Below are positions 1 through 20,862 of a DNA stretch of 64,000 nucleotides, piece after piece (position 1 is the first letter of the stretch; the number at the start of each line of letters is the position of its first letter). The notes under the pieces were generated by a model, which saw only the letters and a list, made by a program, of their open reading frames with translations, searched no databases and was not told where the DNA came from. This stretch comes from Thamnaconus septentrionalis (Eukaryota > Chordata > Actinopteri > Tetraodontiformes > Monacanthidae), in the NCBI GenBank assembly GCA_009823395.1, contig CM020516.1, positions 10,459,001 to 10,523,000 of the forward strand, read 5' to 3'. Both the position numbers and the translations under genes were made by a program.

Positions 1-736
1 TTTTTTTTTCAAACGTACGAAACATTCCGAAAAAAAAAAGACGTACAACTTGTGATCCCAATTTGGCCGAAGGTCTCACGGCAAAGGGTCAACGGGGTTG
101 AGCGCGTAGCTGCTGTTCCTCTCAGCTCAATCATAGTTGGGGGCTTTCGTTTTTTTTTGATGCAACATTGTCCGACCTTGAGCACGACCTTGACTTTCAT
201 TGGTCGGAAGCCGAGATCACGCATGCTTGTCCCTTCGGAGGTGCACCATCGAACACGGACCAACGTAGGACGTGATGTAGCACTGATATGCAAAAAAACA
301 CACCTGAAGGACATGTACAGTAGCTGTGATGGGGCCGTGCACTCACGCACGCACACACACACACACACACGCTCTTGTAACGTAATTTTGCAAACAATGT
401 TACAGCATGACGGGCGGGAGCAGATTGGGTTTTTTTTTCTCCATCGTCGTGTCCGTGCGTCCGGCTCCTTCAGCCCCTCCCCCGCCCCCAAAACTGCGTC
501 TGTTACCGAAAGGAGTTCAGGCACGTGAATCCTGTGACGCGTTAGAAGACTTGACATGAGGGTACAGGGTTCTCTCCCTCTCTCTCTGGACGCGGCGGCG
601 GCGTCGGACTGTTTTGGTTCCACGGTACTGGAATGCTCTCACCAAGCACGACGAGCCTGAAGCGGTGGGCGCGATCTTAAAAAAACAAAACAACAACAGC
701 CGAGCGAGGACTGGTTGAGCTCTGACCACCGTTCTG

Positions 737-769
<33 letters not shown>

Positions 770-1494
770 ATCCTCGAGCTTGTCGCTCAGAAAGAGGGGT
801 GGAGGGGGGGGGGGGTCGGAGGGGTCTGATGGTTCCAGTTTTGTTCCGTCACAAAAAGGAAACCGAGTTCAGTTTTAGTGCAAATAGAACAGAAGCAGAC
901 AGGAGATGTGAAGCTCGACGAAAAAAAAAAAAAAAAGAAAAAAAAACCCAGGTGCTTTTTTTTTTTTTTTTTTTTTTTTGCCGCGCGTCTGGTCTGGGCG
1001 GATCTTTGGGTGATGATGTGGTCAGTTTGTCGCTGCGACGCCTCGTCGTCCTCCGGAGGTGAACTATTGCAAAGAAATACAGGAAGTACTCTTTTATCCC
1101 CCCCCACCTTCTTTGTTTTTGTTTTTTGTTTTTTTTCTGTTTAACGTCAACTCCTAAAATAATAATTCCAAAAAGTGCTAAGGGGGAAAGGGGGGCTGTA
1201 CAATCCTTATTTGATTGTCATTATGTACATCACTATGGATACATGAATAAATTAAAACGAGAGTCCGAGAGCGTGGAAGTAACGTTTAAAGGTATACACA
1301 TAGGAGTCCCTTCCAGTTCCTGGGTCCTGCTCCGCTTCTCAGAGGGAAGGGAGTGAAGGGAGTCGCCACTCTTTCACAGGCCACCCCTCCCATCCCTCCA
1401 TCCCCCCACTCCTCCTCCCTCTTCCATGCGTTTCCTTTGGAAAGAGCCTATGGGTGTCTGGTGAGTCTGCGAGGAAACACCCCCCCCCCAGAGT
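1..1494 (-). other. 3' UTR and possibly downstream sequence of kcnma1
   Basis: This follows the DEC stop. I see no minus-strand AATAAA or ATTAAA here, so the poly(A) site may lie beyond the left edge. It contains simple tracts: CA (353..370), CT (739..765), mixed A and T homopolymers (920..980) and poly-C runs. I see no convincing gene here on either strand. Confidence 0.6.
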
Positions 1495-1646
1495 TCAGCA
1501 TTCGTCCTCGACTTCTCTGATGGGTGGAATCAGACTACTGGTGGATTTGTACTGGTTGACTTGGTTGGCCATGTGAGTGCTCATGGGCTTGATCTGAATG
1601 TTCCGGGGGTAGGCATTTTCTGGTTCATCTGTAAACCATTTCTTTT
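1495..1646 (-). CDS. kcnma1: BK channel terminal coding exon (DEC or VYR C-terminus)
   Basis: The acceptor is GTCCTCCGCAG|AAAAG. With the microexon it encodes EKKWFTDEPENAYPRNIQIK, PMSTHMANQVNQYKSTSSLI and PPIREVEDEC, followed by a TGA at 1495. Without the microexon the same bases are read one frame over as KKEMVYR and a TGA at 1625..1627. Both endings are known BK C-termini in mammals and differ there in surface expression. The 3' UTR continues leftwards. A CA repeat lies 75 nt upstream of the acceptor. Confidence 0.97.
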
Positions 1647-1718
1647 CTGCGGAGGACAGAACAAGAAAGAAAAAAGAAAAAGGTTGGCCGGTTAAATTTG
1701 ACACGTTAGACAACATTG

Positions 1719-1763
<45 letters not shown>

Positions 1764-2928
1764 CATACAGAGAACCACAATGCCTCAGTTTAAGTCCAGT
1801 GTTTCACCAGTTCCACAGCGATGCCGACAGCGACCGGTCGTCACCGAGCGTCCGTGTCGGAATTCGCTTTTCGGAATGATCAAGGACGACTGCGCTGACT
1901 TTTTTTTTTTGTGTTTGAAGGGTCAACTCAGGCCACCCTGCTGTCATTCACTCAATTATACATTAGTGTCTTTCCAATGAGTGTCTCATACCATCCAAGG
2001 ATCAAAGGGGGAATGGAATTCAGATCAAGGATTTCACAGCAAAAATGTCGTCTTTTAAAAAGGAACATTTCTGAAGTGACCAAAGAAGGTTCAGGTAGAT
2101 TTTTTTTTTTTTAAATTGTAGCAATAAAATCTGGCTAAAATGAAAAAAACCCAAAATATATTAGGTTTTGCCAAAACCAATGGTTGCCTATTATTTACGA
2201 CAGCATTTCAACAAAATGCTGTGAATACTGTAAATTCCATTCACTCCCATTGTGTGTGTTAGGGCAGAGGAAGATCGAAATTAGTACTTTTTTTCCTTAG
2301 ATCATGTTTGTTTTTTTAAGTATATGAATGTAACCATGCAGCAATTTCAGGGATGCGACAGTTTAGTTTTTGTTTGGGCGTGGATGAGTTAACCCCCTTT
2401 GACCCTTTGACGAGAAAAAGAAATCCAGCCAGACTAAACTTTGGGCACTTGGAAGGTTCAAATGCGACGAGTGCGAGAGGAGATTTGCAAGATTTCACGT
2501 CGTGGGGGAGAAACTTTGAAAGTCACCTGAGAGAGCAATGATCCAGAGCTCGGTGTGAGGAGGTGTGTGTGCGTGTGTGTGTGTGTGAGAGTGTGTGTGT
2601 GTGTGTGTGCGTGCGCGCCGGCAGCTGTCTGAAGTTTGTAAACTCTCTCCCGGAACTTCAGAAGCATCTGCAATGCCATTCAGGTTGTCGCCGCCTTTTG
2701 GTGGGAGGAGGAGGGGGAGGGGGAGGGGGGGGGAAGCTTTAATATCAAAATTTTCACCTCCACGTACGTGGACGACGCGTGCGTGAGACCTGGCGCCTGG
2801 TGCGCGTGTGCGTGTGGAGATTAATTTGTGTTGGCTTGCAGGTGCGTGCATGCGGGAAGCTTAAGTCTGCACGTTTAGGGTGCAGGTATTTGATGTGCGA
2901 ATTGCGCCCGAGGTGGAGCGAGATGTGC

Positions 2929-2964
<36 letters not shown>

Positions 2965-3869
2965 CAGAGTCTGATACGGTGAACTCAGCAGTGTCGCCTC
3001 AAACCACCATATCAGGTGGAAAAGGTAACAGGGAGGGAACTTACAGACTTATAACATCCTTCAATTTGCGCTCCCGATCGGTCGCGCTCGCCACCGGTGT
3101 GACCGGTGGGCGCGAGGAGGGGAAGAGGAGGACCGGACGTACTTTTCTCAAAAAGTTCTGCCACAAAAGTGAGCAACTGGCTGCGTCAGGAGGTTTCGGG
3201 GCGGCCTGACCTACATGTAAGCTTCTAATTTTGAGGAGTCTGGTGAGGCAAAAGTCACCGGTGGTGGCTTCGCCGCGCCAAAGGGAAAAAAAGAAAAAAG
3301 TCTGCTACAGACATCCGATAGCATTCCACAGGAGGAAGGATGCACAAACAACGCACACACACCTCTCACTCGAAGCAAACCAGCTCAGTCTGAGAGGAAT
3401 CATGTCGGGGGGGGGAGGCGTGATCGATGGTAGATATGAGTGAGGGGGATAAATCTGATCGAGGGAGAAAGAAAAGCCATATCAACCGGGCAAAAGAACC
3501 AAAAGAGGAGGAGGAGGAGGAGGAGGAGGAGGTTCATCTTGACCACATGCAGTAGAGGAGATGGTCCTGGCCATGTGGGCAGGTGGTGGAGGTAGTGGAG
3601 GAGGAGGGGGGAGCAGCGATGGCGGCAGCAGCAGCAGCAGACAATTTGCTTTCCGGACGAAAGCAAAACTTAAAGTGAGGCATCGTGGCAGGAGGAGGAG
3701 GCTCCACCAGGTTGGGAGCGACATGAGGGGGGGGAGATCGGAGTGGAGCGGAGCGGAGCCCCCCCTCCTCGTCATAACCACATCCAGAAGGACGCGGTTA
3801 TGATCAGAACCCCCCACCCCCACGGTAACAAGCTGCTGAGTCATGCAGAATCTGAGTTAACTTGCATAC
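1647..3869 (-). other. intron before terminal exon
   Basis: Intron of 2.2 kb. It holds a CA repeat at 1721..1759, a GT repeat at 2562..2611, a CT repeat at 2935..2960 and a GAG repeat at 3505..3532. No coding signal seen. Confidence 0.8.
1721..1759. repeat. CA microsatellite
   Basis: About 19 CA units, 75 nt upstream of the acceptor of the terminal exon on the gene's strand. Confidence 0.95.
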
Positions 3870-3898
3870 CTTGGCCCATTCTATTCATCCTTGTGGCA
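3870..3898 (-). CDS. kcnma1: 29-nt alternative microexon (ATRMNRMGQ)
   Basis: A short exon between acceptor CTTTCTGAAG|TGC and donor CAAG|GTATGC. Joined to the AA of the preceding exon, it reads N-ATRMNRMGQ and then supplies G for E-KKWFTDEP, matching the mammalian NATRMNRMGQ segment. Because 29 is not a multiple of three, inclusion sets the frame of the terminal exon to the DEC ending, and skipping sets it to the VYR ending. Its AAG acceptor and tiny size make it easy for gene predictors to overlook. Confidence 0.93.
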
Positions 3899-4680
3899 CT
3901 TCAGAAAGAGAGGTGAGTAGTCTAGTGTGAGTGAGTGAGTCCACACTTTGTTTGTTTTTTTGTTTTGTTTTTTTACAGTCAATACACAGCTGACAAATGA
4001 CCGCTAATCCACTCAGGGTTCTGCAATACAGCAAAATAGTCTGGATGGTGTCTACACGTCTGACTCTGGATGCACTGAGGGCTTAGCTGCATCGTCTAGC
4101 AAAGGTTAATGCTTCACGCTAACACAGCAACAACCAAAAATAAAACATAGCAAATCTGCATGCTTTTAAAATACTGCTGCTTTACGTCGTAGTACGAAGG
4201 TTACGCTGCATTTGTTAAAATAACAAGGAGTTTTTAAAACACTCAAACCACCAGATTTGGAATGTTCTTAACTGCTAGCAGAGGCTACCGACATGGACAT
4301 GCAAAGAAAGCCGGAACAGATGCACAGCGAGCAACGGAATATTGACACCGCTCATGAGAGATGACTACAGCCAAAATAACTTGCAGTTAAATAGCTGAAT
4401 AGCTAAACAACAACAACAACAACAACAAACACAGCCATGATCGAGGCGTTTTGATCATGACATCACAAATATCCAACGGACGACATCAATAACAACAACA
4501 GCAACAATCAGTGTTTATTATAAATTCAACCAGACACGACGACGGCTAAATATCAGGACAGATACAACAGGGAGACCAAACAACAACAACAGCAACAACA
4601 ACAACAAACTGCATGTGTGTTTTGCTGACATGTGTCGATGAATGTGAGGCCTTCACTCTGCCCAGAGGCTCCTCACTCAG

Positions 4681-4822
4681 TACGTTTACATCGCACTCGA
4701 GAAAACCGAATTATTGCCTCAGTCCGACTGAGGTCGGAGTTTGAGAACTCTGGTCGGAATGGGAGAACTCCGACTGAGACTCCCAGACGATGGAGTGTAA
4801 TTCCTCCGCCATGTATACGCCT
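4681..4822. mobile_element. MITE-like element with GTTTACAT-type ends
   Basis: Left TACGTTTACATCGCACTCGA and right GCCATGTATACGCC form rough inverted ends. Between them are repeated inverted CCGACTGAGGTCGGAGT-type units. This resembles a common fish MITE with GTTTACATG ends. The boundary is approximate. Confidence 0.5.
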
Positions 4823-4993
4823 TAGTCGGAGTTTAACTGGACAATGCGCGTGCACCACACCCTAGCTAGCGTCTGCCCCCCAGGAACAAAACATTGAAGA
4901 CAGGAGCGCCTTCAACGTGTGGCGCTACTACAAGTTTGTGTATAACTGAGGACACAACCGAGAACCTTTTTAGTTAGTTGAAAAAAAAAGTTT

Positions 4994-6503
<1,510 letters not shown>

Positions 6504-6622
6504 CGTTTCGTACACTGACTGGGTACACTGAGATGAGCGTCTCTTAATCTGTAGATTCCGAAACACAGCATGTTGTACGTCTTCAGCGCCTTGCAAAATA
6601 AATCCCCATAGCAGCCGCCGTC
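6504..6622 (-). CDS. kcnma1: BK channel exon: late RCK2 ([14 protein letters not shown])
   Basis: A 119-nt exon encoding [39 protein letters not shown] and CG of an arginine. The acceptor is CTCCTCAG|GAC and the donor is AAACG|GTACGG, phase 2. It is near identical to the mammalian sequence. Confidence 0.97.
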
Positions 6623-7055
6623 CTGAGGAGGAAGCAAGCAGCAGCAGCAGCGTCAGTAACACAGTCACAGGCGGGTCAGAGTGTAATTCTGTAAAGCCTG
6701 ATCTGCAGTGTGGAGGGTGCTGATTTAAATGAACAAAACAACAACAACAACAACAACAACAACAAAATGCAGTAATTCAAGGGAGGAAAAAGCTAAATCG
6801 CTTTGAGAATTGCAAGTTCTGTCCAAGAAAAACAAAAAAAACAAAGATGGAACAAATTCCTTTTGGAATTCCGCTCGCTCGCCGTTCATTGTTCCGAGTG
6901 CAGCTCCTCCTCCACCCTCCCTCCACCCACCGAGCCCTGCTTTGCGTGATCACTGTTCTTCACATCGCGTTAGGGGCGGCGAGGAGCGGAGGCGGCCAGA
7001 TGTGCGCTGCCGGCTGGTGCCAAAACGTGTCGCCTCGGCTTAAACATCCACTTAC
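6623..7055 (-). other. intron, 433 nt
   Basis: Contains a CAA trinucleotide run at 6738..6765. Nothing else seen. Confidence 0.8.
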
Positions 7056-7250
7056 CCCCAAGTCGGCGAAAGGCCCGTCATAGAGGGCTAGCTGGGCCAC
7101 GCGACACCTGTCTCTGTTGGCCAGCGTCTGCGGGGTGCTGTAGCCTCCTCGCAGAGCGTTCTCCTCGGCCAGCAGGGCCTCCAGCTCCGGGGTGGCGCCG
7201 CCCGTCACCAGCGTCCGGATCAGCGTCAGGATGTTGTCGTTGAAGTACGT
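7056..7250 (-). CDS. kcnma1: BK channel exon: RCK2, [15 protein letters not shown] segment
   Basis: A 195-nt exon (65 codons, phase 0 at both ends). It encodes [60 protein letters not shown] and FADLG. The acceptor is CTCCCGCAG|ACG and the donor is GGG|GTAAGT. LYDGP replaces the mammalian LLDGP. Confidence 0.97.
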
Positions 7251-8918
7251 CTGCGGGAGGAGGAGGACAGAGAGGGCGGGGCAGGCCGAGGAGTCAGAAA
7301 ACAGGGACGACGACTCATGATGTGGAAAACATTTTCCATCCTTTACAGGACTGGAGTGATGATTGATTTAGTTTAAATTAATGTTCAAATGTTTCTTCTT
7401 TTTTAACATGTTTTTGTCCCCACACTGAGAGAAAAACTGGATGAATGAATGAATGAATGAATGCCACAATTCACCCTAGGTTAACTCATCAATAAAGGAG
7501 TCAATAAAATAAAAGAACAACAGACTTAGTGTCTCACCGAAATGTACTTTTTGTTCTCTTAGCCCTGCCTTTCTCTAAATATTCGGCAACTGCCAAATAT
7601 TTTCTCAAAAAACCATTTTCGGCTGTCTGCATCATTCAGCCACCTCAAATCAACAGTTTTACACCTTTCAAACAACTTCTGGCGCAACTTGTGGTACAAA
7701 GTGGAAAACACAAAGTGGAACTCATTCTCAGCGTCGATGTTACTGCTAATCCAGACACAATGGCGGTGTGTTGACCTGTCGTGATTGTGGGTGAAGCCAG
7801 TCAGGACCAGTTGGAAACAAAGGGACTCATAATGACATGGACCAACATTTAATTAGGGGATTTTGTTTTTTGTGTTTTAAATCAAAATGTTTAAGCAAAG
7901 TTTAACAAGATTTTCTATTATACATATATATGAGGTCATTTAGTTTTTTATTATTTTATTTAAGCTATTTTATCCACATGGACAGTGTATAATCCCTGTT
8001 TTAAAGACCCTCACAGACAATACATGATGTCTAAATTCATTTTTACCACAAATAAAATTGTTGCTAGGATTTTATTTGAGTTTTTTTTGCCATAAAGCCC
8101 TAATACAATAAATACAGTCTGTCAATTTTAGTACCATAAACACACAATAGCAACGCATACAAACACCGCTGTTGTTATGCCGGCACTGTACGAGCGGCAT
8201 CATCATGTCAAAGCAAACAGCTGCTCCTCCAGAGCCTTTTTCCCCTCTGGCGGCAGCGAGGAGGGAAGCAGTGATCTGCTCGCTGCCTGACGTGCGTTTC
8301 CCTCCTGAAACAGCGACTTGACTGCGCCCCGTCGGTGTCAGACTCTCTCGTCCTTCAAGCGGATCAGGACTGTTTTTTTTTTTTTCTCTCTCTCTCCGCT
8401 GAGCGCCGGGACAGCCGATGTCACTCGGCAGCCGGGGCCGGAGTGGCAGCTCTCCTCCCCGGGCCCCTGACAGGGGCCTGCGGAGCCTCATGATGGATGA
8501 GCACTGTCCATTAGCCGACTTCACCTCTGACCAGTGCCAGACTCCAGCTGACGCCTGCTGCACCACCTCCCCACCACTCGCCTCCCTCCACCCAGCTCCA
8601 TCAGCCCCGCTCAGCCCGGCTCCTCCGACCCTTCACTGGGAGACGGCTGCTGGAATGAAGCCATCACGCCGCCGATGGGAGAACCCCGCTTGGTCGTTGA
8701 GGAGTGAGAGAAAGATGAGGTGCGGAGAGAGGGATTTGTTTTGGGTTTTTTTCCTCCCCCTCTTCTCTTCCCAGCCAACCTCTCCTTTATCTCCAGCGCC
8801 AGAACGTGGCACCGTTAAAAGATGTCGTGTGTCTCTTAGTGTTTCTGACCCGCTACGGCCAAGCAGCGCCGCAACTGCACTAACGCTCAGCTCCTCCTCT
8901 CCCTCGGGACATCTGAAG

Positions 8919-9540
8919 CAGCGTTTCTCAACTGGTGGGCCGCGACCCGAAACTGGGTAGCGGAGCTCTTTTGATTGGGTCCCAAAGAATTTGACGTCAT
9001 GTCGCAGGCCGATCATTTTGGCAATTCTTGTTGAAATAACCTCAAATTTTCACAGAATGACTTTCTCCCAAAGAGAAGTCATTTTACATCTTAAGCTCGC
9101 CCAGTTGTAACACGGCACACCCAGTTGACCCAGTGTGCTGTGTCACAGGCGGTGCACATATTGAACACTTGTGAAACCAGTCCCATAATAAACTTATGAT
9201 GTTCAACGCCTAAACTGTTCAATTTCATTGTGCTACACTTAGCAGTTTTCAAGATAATTGCTTGTAAAAGGATGTCAAATTTTTTGGGACACCCTGTATA
9301 TATATTTATAGAGAAAATGTTGGCCATTTATTTTGCAGGACGCACAATTCAATTCAGTCATTTCAATTATTTACTTACTAGACGTGATAGAAAGTGGGCT
9401 AGCTTTTTTATTTTGTCAAAAAAAAATTGGGTCGTGGCTTCATTATTAGCATTATTGGTATTATTAGTATTATTATTGTTATCATTATTCATCAAGGAAA
9501 GAAGTGTGGGTCCTGAGACTCCACCAGGTGAGCGCCACTG
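8919..9540. mobile_element. hAT-like non-autonomous DNA transposon
   Basis: The left end CAGCGTTTCTCAACTGGTGG and the right end CCACCAGGTGAGCGCCACTG form imperfect inverted repeats of the hAT style. The flanks ATCTGAAG (8911..8918) and ATCTAATG (9541..9548) match at 6 of 8 positions, consistent with an old 8-bp target duplication. There is no transposase ORF. A second pair of inverted arms lies inside. Confidence 0.7.
8974..9300. mobile_element. inverted-repeat element nested in the hAT-like copy
   Basis: The left arm GGGTCCCAAAGAATTTGACG (from 8977) and the right arm, read in reverse complement from 9300 as ACAGGGTGTCCCAAAAAATT and on to TGACATC, match closely. ACAGGGTGTCCCAAA is a common terminal motif of Tc1/mariner-type elements. 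It is about 325 bp with no ORF of note, and its exact boundary is uncertain. Confidence 0.5.
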
Positions 9541-9697
9541 ATCTAATGGGGCCTCCTCAGGGTGGAATTCTGCACACTTAGGATGAGAAACGATGCCGAT
9601 GATCCCCCCCTTCAGGACCTCGCTGAGCTGACGTGCGATGCACAAAACACACTTTAATATTTTATTCCCAAAAACCCGACGTTTAGGTCAAACATCA

Positions 9698-11841
<2,144 letters not shown>

Positions 11842-11925
11842 CCAGCTCCGTTATCATTTGTATGCTGGTTCCACTCTTTTTTTCCTGACTGAGTGAAACC
11901 AGTGGCAGCAGTTTGCCAGGTTTAG
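11842..11925 (-). CDS. kcnma1: alternative 28-residue cassette exon before the calcium bowl
   Basis: An 84-nt cassette encoding AKPGKLLPLVSLSQEKKSGT and SIQMITEL. It enters and leaves in phase 1, so it can be inserted cleanly between ITEL and VNDSNVQ. The acceptor is GTCCATTAG|CTA and the donor is CTGG|GTAAGC. It corresponds to an insert I recall from mammalian BK isoforms (AKPGKLPLVSVNQEKNSGT, ending ITEL) but is one leucine longer. Because it repeats the ITEL+G junction, it preserves the sequence on both sides. Confidence 0.9.
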
Positions 11926-13691
11926 CTAATGGACGATGGGGGCAGCGCGAGGGAGGGGGAGGGGTGGGGGGAGGAGGAGGAGGAGGAGGGAGAGACGGTG
12001 CGGTTATTCCAACAGTTTGAGAGGCGGAGGCCAGGCCCTGTTGTGTTGTGCGTCTTGGAAAAGTCTGTTCCTGGAATTTGGAACGGGTCCGAGGTGTTGG
12101 TGGTCCAGTGGAGTCTGTGCTCGGGGTGGGCAGAGCTGTCAATGCTGCACTGCCACAACCCCCACTAAAGTTAGCCAGCACGAGAGAAACACTGCAGTAT
12201 CTTTGGTCTAGGAAGTGCACATATACATATGTGCATATACTTTTAAGAGTACTTTTTAAAATCAAGTTTTTATTATGTTTAGATAGATTCGTTAGATTGG
12301 TTACTGTATGTTCATGCTGCTGCTACACTGCAATTTCCCCAGCTAGCTATCTATCAATCAATCTATCAGTCTATCTATCGATCTATCTACATGTTTATGA
12401 GTTGCCTGCAATGAAAATTCCGACCGTGGCAAAAACTTGGGCTGACCATGAGCTAGTTAGCCCGCTGCTGCTAAACTACATCAACCAAATGGTCGAAATG
12501 TGACTAAATTACAATTTAGGCTTCCGTTTTATGTCACGCTAGGTGATGCTACATTATCATTAAATGAGCAACAGCGGGAAAGCCGGTGATAAAGAGGAGA
12601 AGGAAACAACATAGCCAGTGCTAAGAAGATTAGCCACTCACTTCAGGGCCAGTTTGCCGGAAGCTAGCTATTTTTGTAAATTGTTGTAATGTGACGTCGC
12701 AGGTCAACTCATAAAATAGGAGTGCATATTGCCACCTATTACAACAACTCTATCTAGCTAGTTGAAGCTAGCTAGCGACACTGTGACTTTAGTGCATATA
12801 AACGATCATGCCGAGCTCTGACACCTGAACCATGTTAGCTAAGAGCTAACCGAGGCTCGGCGCACAACAAATATTTGACTCCTGCAGGGCAGCCAATGAG
12901 CGGAAAGGCTGAACAGCAGTGTGTGGTTGTGGTGACTGTCAACAGTCTGACGGAGGAGTGGCTGTGCAGGTAATGGCCGGCCGGCCGGCTCACAAGCAGC
13001 ATTAGGTGGCTCCTTTCTCTTTCTGGCCTTTTCTTAGCCGGCCTCATGCTCCATTGCACCCTAATTGGGTCATGGGAGACAGAGTGGCCAGTCTCTGAAG
13101 CTTTAGAAGCCCCCTCGGAGATCTAAAACTTTCATGAGTCCCCACCACCAGTGGGAATACAGCCACCGCCATTGTTATTAATAAATGGACCCATTTTGCA
13201 ACCAAGGCAGTTTTTTTTTCCTTCCACCTTTTCATTCCCTTCCCTCTCCCACCGTCTCCATCAGGCCGAGTTTCTCTTGTGCATTAGGGGGACAAATTGC
13301 AGGAGATGCAGCCGCACAGTTCTTAACATGCCCATCTGACATCCTCCCGTTACAGCAGAAACAACAGTATGGCGGCGCTGTGTTGTCCGCAAACTACCAG
13401 GCCACCACAGGATTTGTGTGAGCCAGGTGTAATAAATGGCATTCAAATAATTATTATCAAAGCATGAAAATTAAAAATATATATATATATTAGTTATGTT
13501 TGTTAATTTAACTTAAGAGGGTTAGACCATGATGTGTAAACAAGATGATCCTATATATTATTATTACTACCACTAATACCACTACTATTACTACAACTAC
13601 TAAAACTATTATTATTATTATTATAATTATTATTATTATTATTATTATGTCAAGAGGCACGTAATGTGAAGAGGCTGAATGACAGGCTTAC
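11926..13691 (-). other. intron upstream of the 28-residue cassette
   Basis: Intron of 1.77 kb. It holds a purine-rich stretch (11935..11995, pyrimidine-rich on the sense strand, just upstream of the cassette acceptor), imperfect ATCT units near 12347..12390, several GCTAGC palindromes, and a TTA-rich microsatellite (13556..13648). Confidence 0.75.
13556..13648. repeat. ATT/ACT-rich trinucleotide microsatellite
   Basis: Imperfect TTA, CTA and CCA triplets followed by a purer TTA run, in the intron upstream of the cassette. Confidence 0.9.
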
Positions 13692-13805
13692 CTAGCTCTG
13701 TGATGATGGGGATGTTGGCGCCGGTGGTGACGGAAGCCTGACGCACGAAGCCATGTACTGGACTGCTGTCTGGAGATGACCTGTCCATTCCAGGAGGCGT
13801 GAAAC
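13692..13805 (-). CDS. kcnma1: BK channel exon: RCK2 flexible segment ([15 protein letters not shown])
   Basis: A 114-nt exon encoding a glycine, [37 protein letters not shown] and G of the next codon. The acceptor is TGTGCAG|GTT and the donor is CTAG|GTAAGC, phase 1. The next intron holds the optional 28-residue cassette, which ends with the same ITEL and G arrangement. Confidence 0.97.
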   Translation of the reverse strand, partial: VSRLLEWTGHLQTAVQYMASCVRLPSPPAPTSPSSQS

Positions 13806-19822
<6,017 letters not shown>

Positions 19823-19949
19823 CAGGATGACCTTCTCGATGTCCTTGGACGGGCACCAGTGAAACATCCCTGTCGAGTCATACCTCTTCACGTTCATGTC
19901 CATGTTCTCGATTTGCTCGTTGCCGGGGATGAGGAGCGGGTCGTGTCGG
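19823..19949 (-). CDS. kcnma1: BK channel exon: start of RCK2 ([10 protein letters not shown])
   Basis: A 127-nt exon encoding [40 protein letters not shown] and IL. The acceptor is TTTCCTCAG|CCG and the donor is CTG|GTGAGT, phase 0. The exon is bracketed by alternating purine-pyrimidine sequence: a CA/CG-rich tract just upstream of the acceptor (plus strand 19961..20007) and a GC/CA run just past the donor (19783..19806). Confidence 0.97.
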
Positions 19950-19960
19950 CTGAGGAAACG

Positions 19961-19968
19961 CACACGCG

Positions 19969-20007
<39 letters not shown>
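19961..20007. repeat. CA-rich tract upstream of an RCK2 acceptor
   Basis: CA with a few CG units at its left end, starting 11 nt from the acceptor of exon 19823..19949. It is a TG tract on the gene's strand. Confidence 0.95.
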
Positions 20008-20010
<3 letters not shown>

Positions 20011-20687
20011 TTGTCAGAGAGTTTCCCGGTTTGATGAATTTGTGATGTAAAGGGCCGACCACCAAAAGTTGGGCAGCAGCCGCTCTCTGTTCTGCTCAGA
20101 CGGCATCCCGGAGTCTCATCCATTGTTAACGCCATCTACTGGGAAGCGTGTATCGCGGCTCCGATACACATCGCCGCTACTTTACATCAGGACAGGAAGA
20201 GGGAAAAAAACAACTCTGGGAGACCCTGAAAGCGGCGGGGAGCGGCGGCGAGACGTGAGTGCTACTGACTGAACGGCACGACAACACGAGGCCAATTACC
20301 AGCTTTTACCCCCTTCTTCCGCCTTCCCGACGCCGCGCGGCGCAAAAGCCGTAAAAGCTCCGACAGGCTCGCGCTTTAAATATTTGAGGAATTTGCCCAA
20401 TCACATTTTCGCCTCGCCCGACTGACGGCCATTAATGTTTCAGCGGCCGTGTCACAGCCAAAACGGGCTAATCCGCAGCGGTGGGCCGCTGAGTCTTATC
20501 CGCTGTAGCACTGACCATGGAAGGACTCCCGTCAGTCCCGAGCCACCACGACTCCCTGCCACAGCGCCACCAGCGGGCGATCCCGAACGTTTCACCGGCA
20601 ATTACCGACGTGGGGGTTAGCGTGAGGGTCATTCAAGAAGTAAAAGTAAATTAATTGATAAATGTTTGAACATAAATTCATTTTTTG

Positions 20688-20862
20688 TGGCTCAGGAGGT
20701 AGAGCGGGTTGTCCAATGACCGAAAGGTTGGCGGTTCAAATCCTGCTCCATCCTAGTCTGTCGTAACCCGAAGTTGTTCCCAATGGGGCGGGCAGCGCCT
20801 AGCATGGCAGCAGCCACCCGTTGGTGAGTGAATGGGTGAATGAGAGGCCATTGTAAAGCGTT
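20688..20862 (+). mobile_element. tRNA-derived SINE
   Basis: An A-box-like TGGCTCAGGAGG (20688..20699) and a perfect B-box GGTTCAAATCC (20733..20743) form an internal RNA polymerase III promoter. The tail ATTGTAAAGCG near the end is typical of a widespread teleost SINE family. I cannot name the exact family without a repeat library. It is oriented opposite to the gene. Confidence 0.85.

Noticed and set aside
1..1494. Search for a poly(A) signal ending the gene
   Set aside because: No AATAAA or ATTAAA on the minus strand was found here, so I do not mark a transcript end.
20688..20862. Possible tRNA gene, because A and B boxes are present
   Set aside because: The stems of a cloverleaf do not form cleanly, and the 3' part carries a SINE body and tail. 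It is a tRNA-derived SINE.
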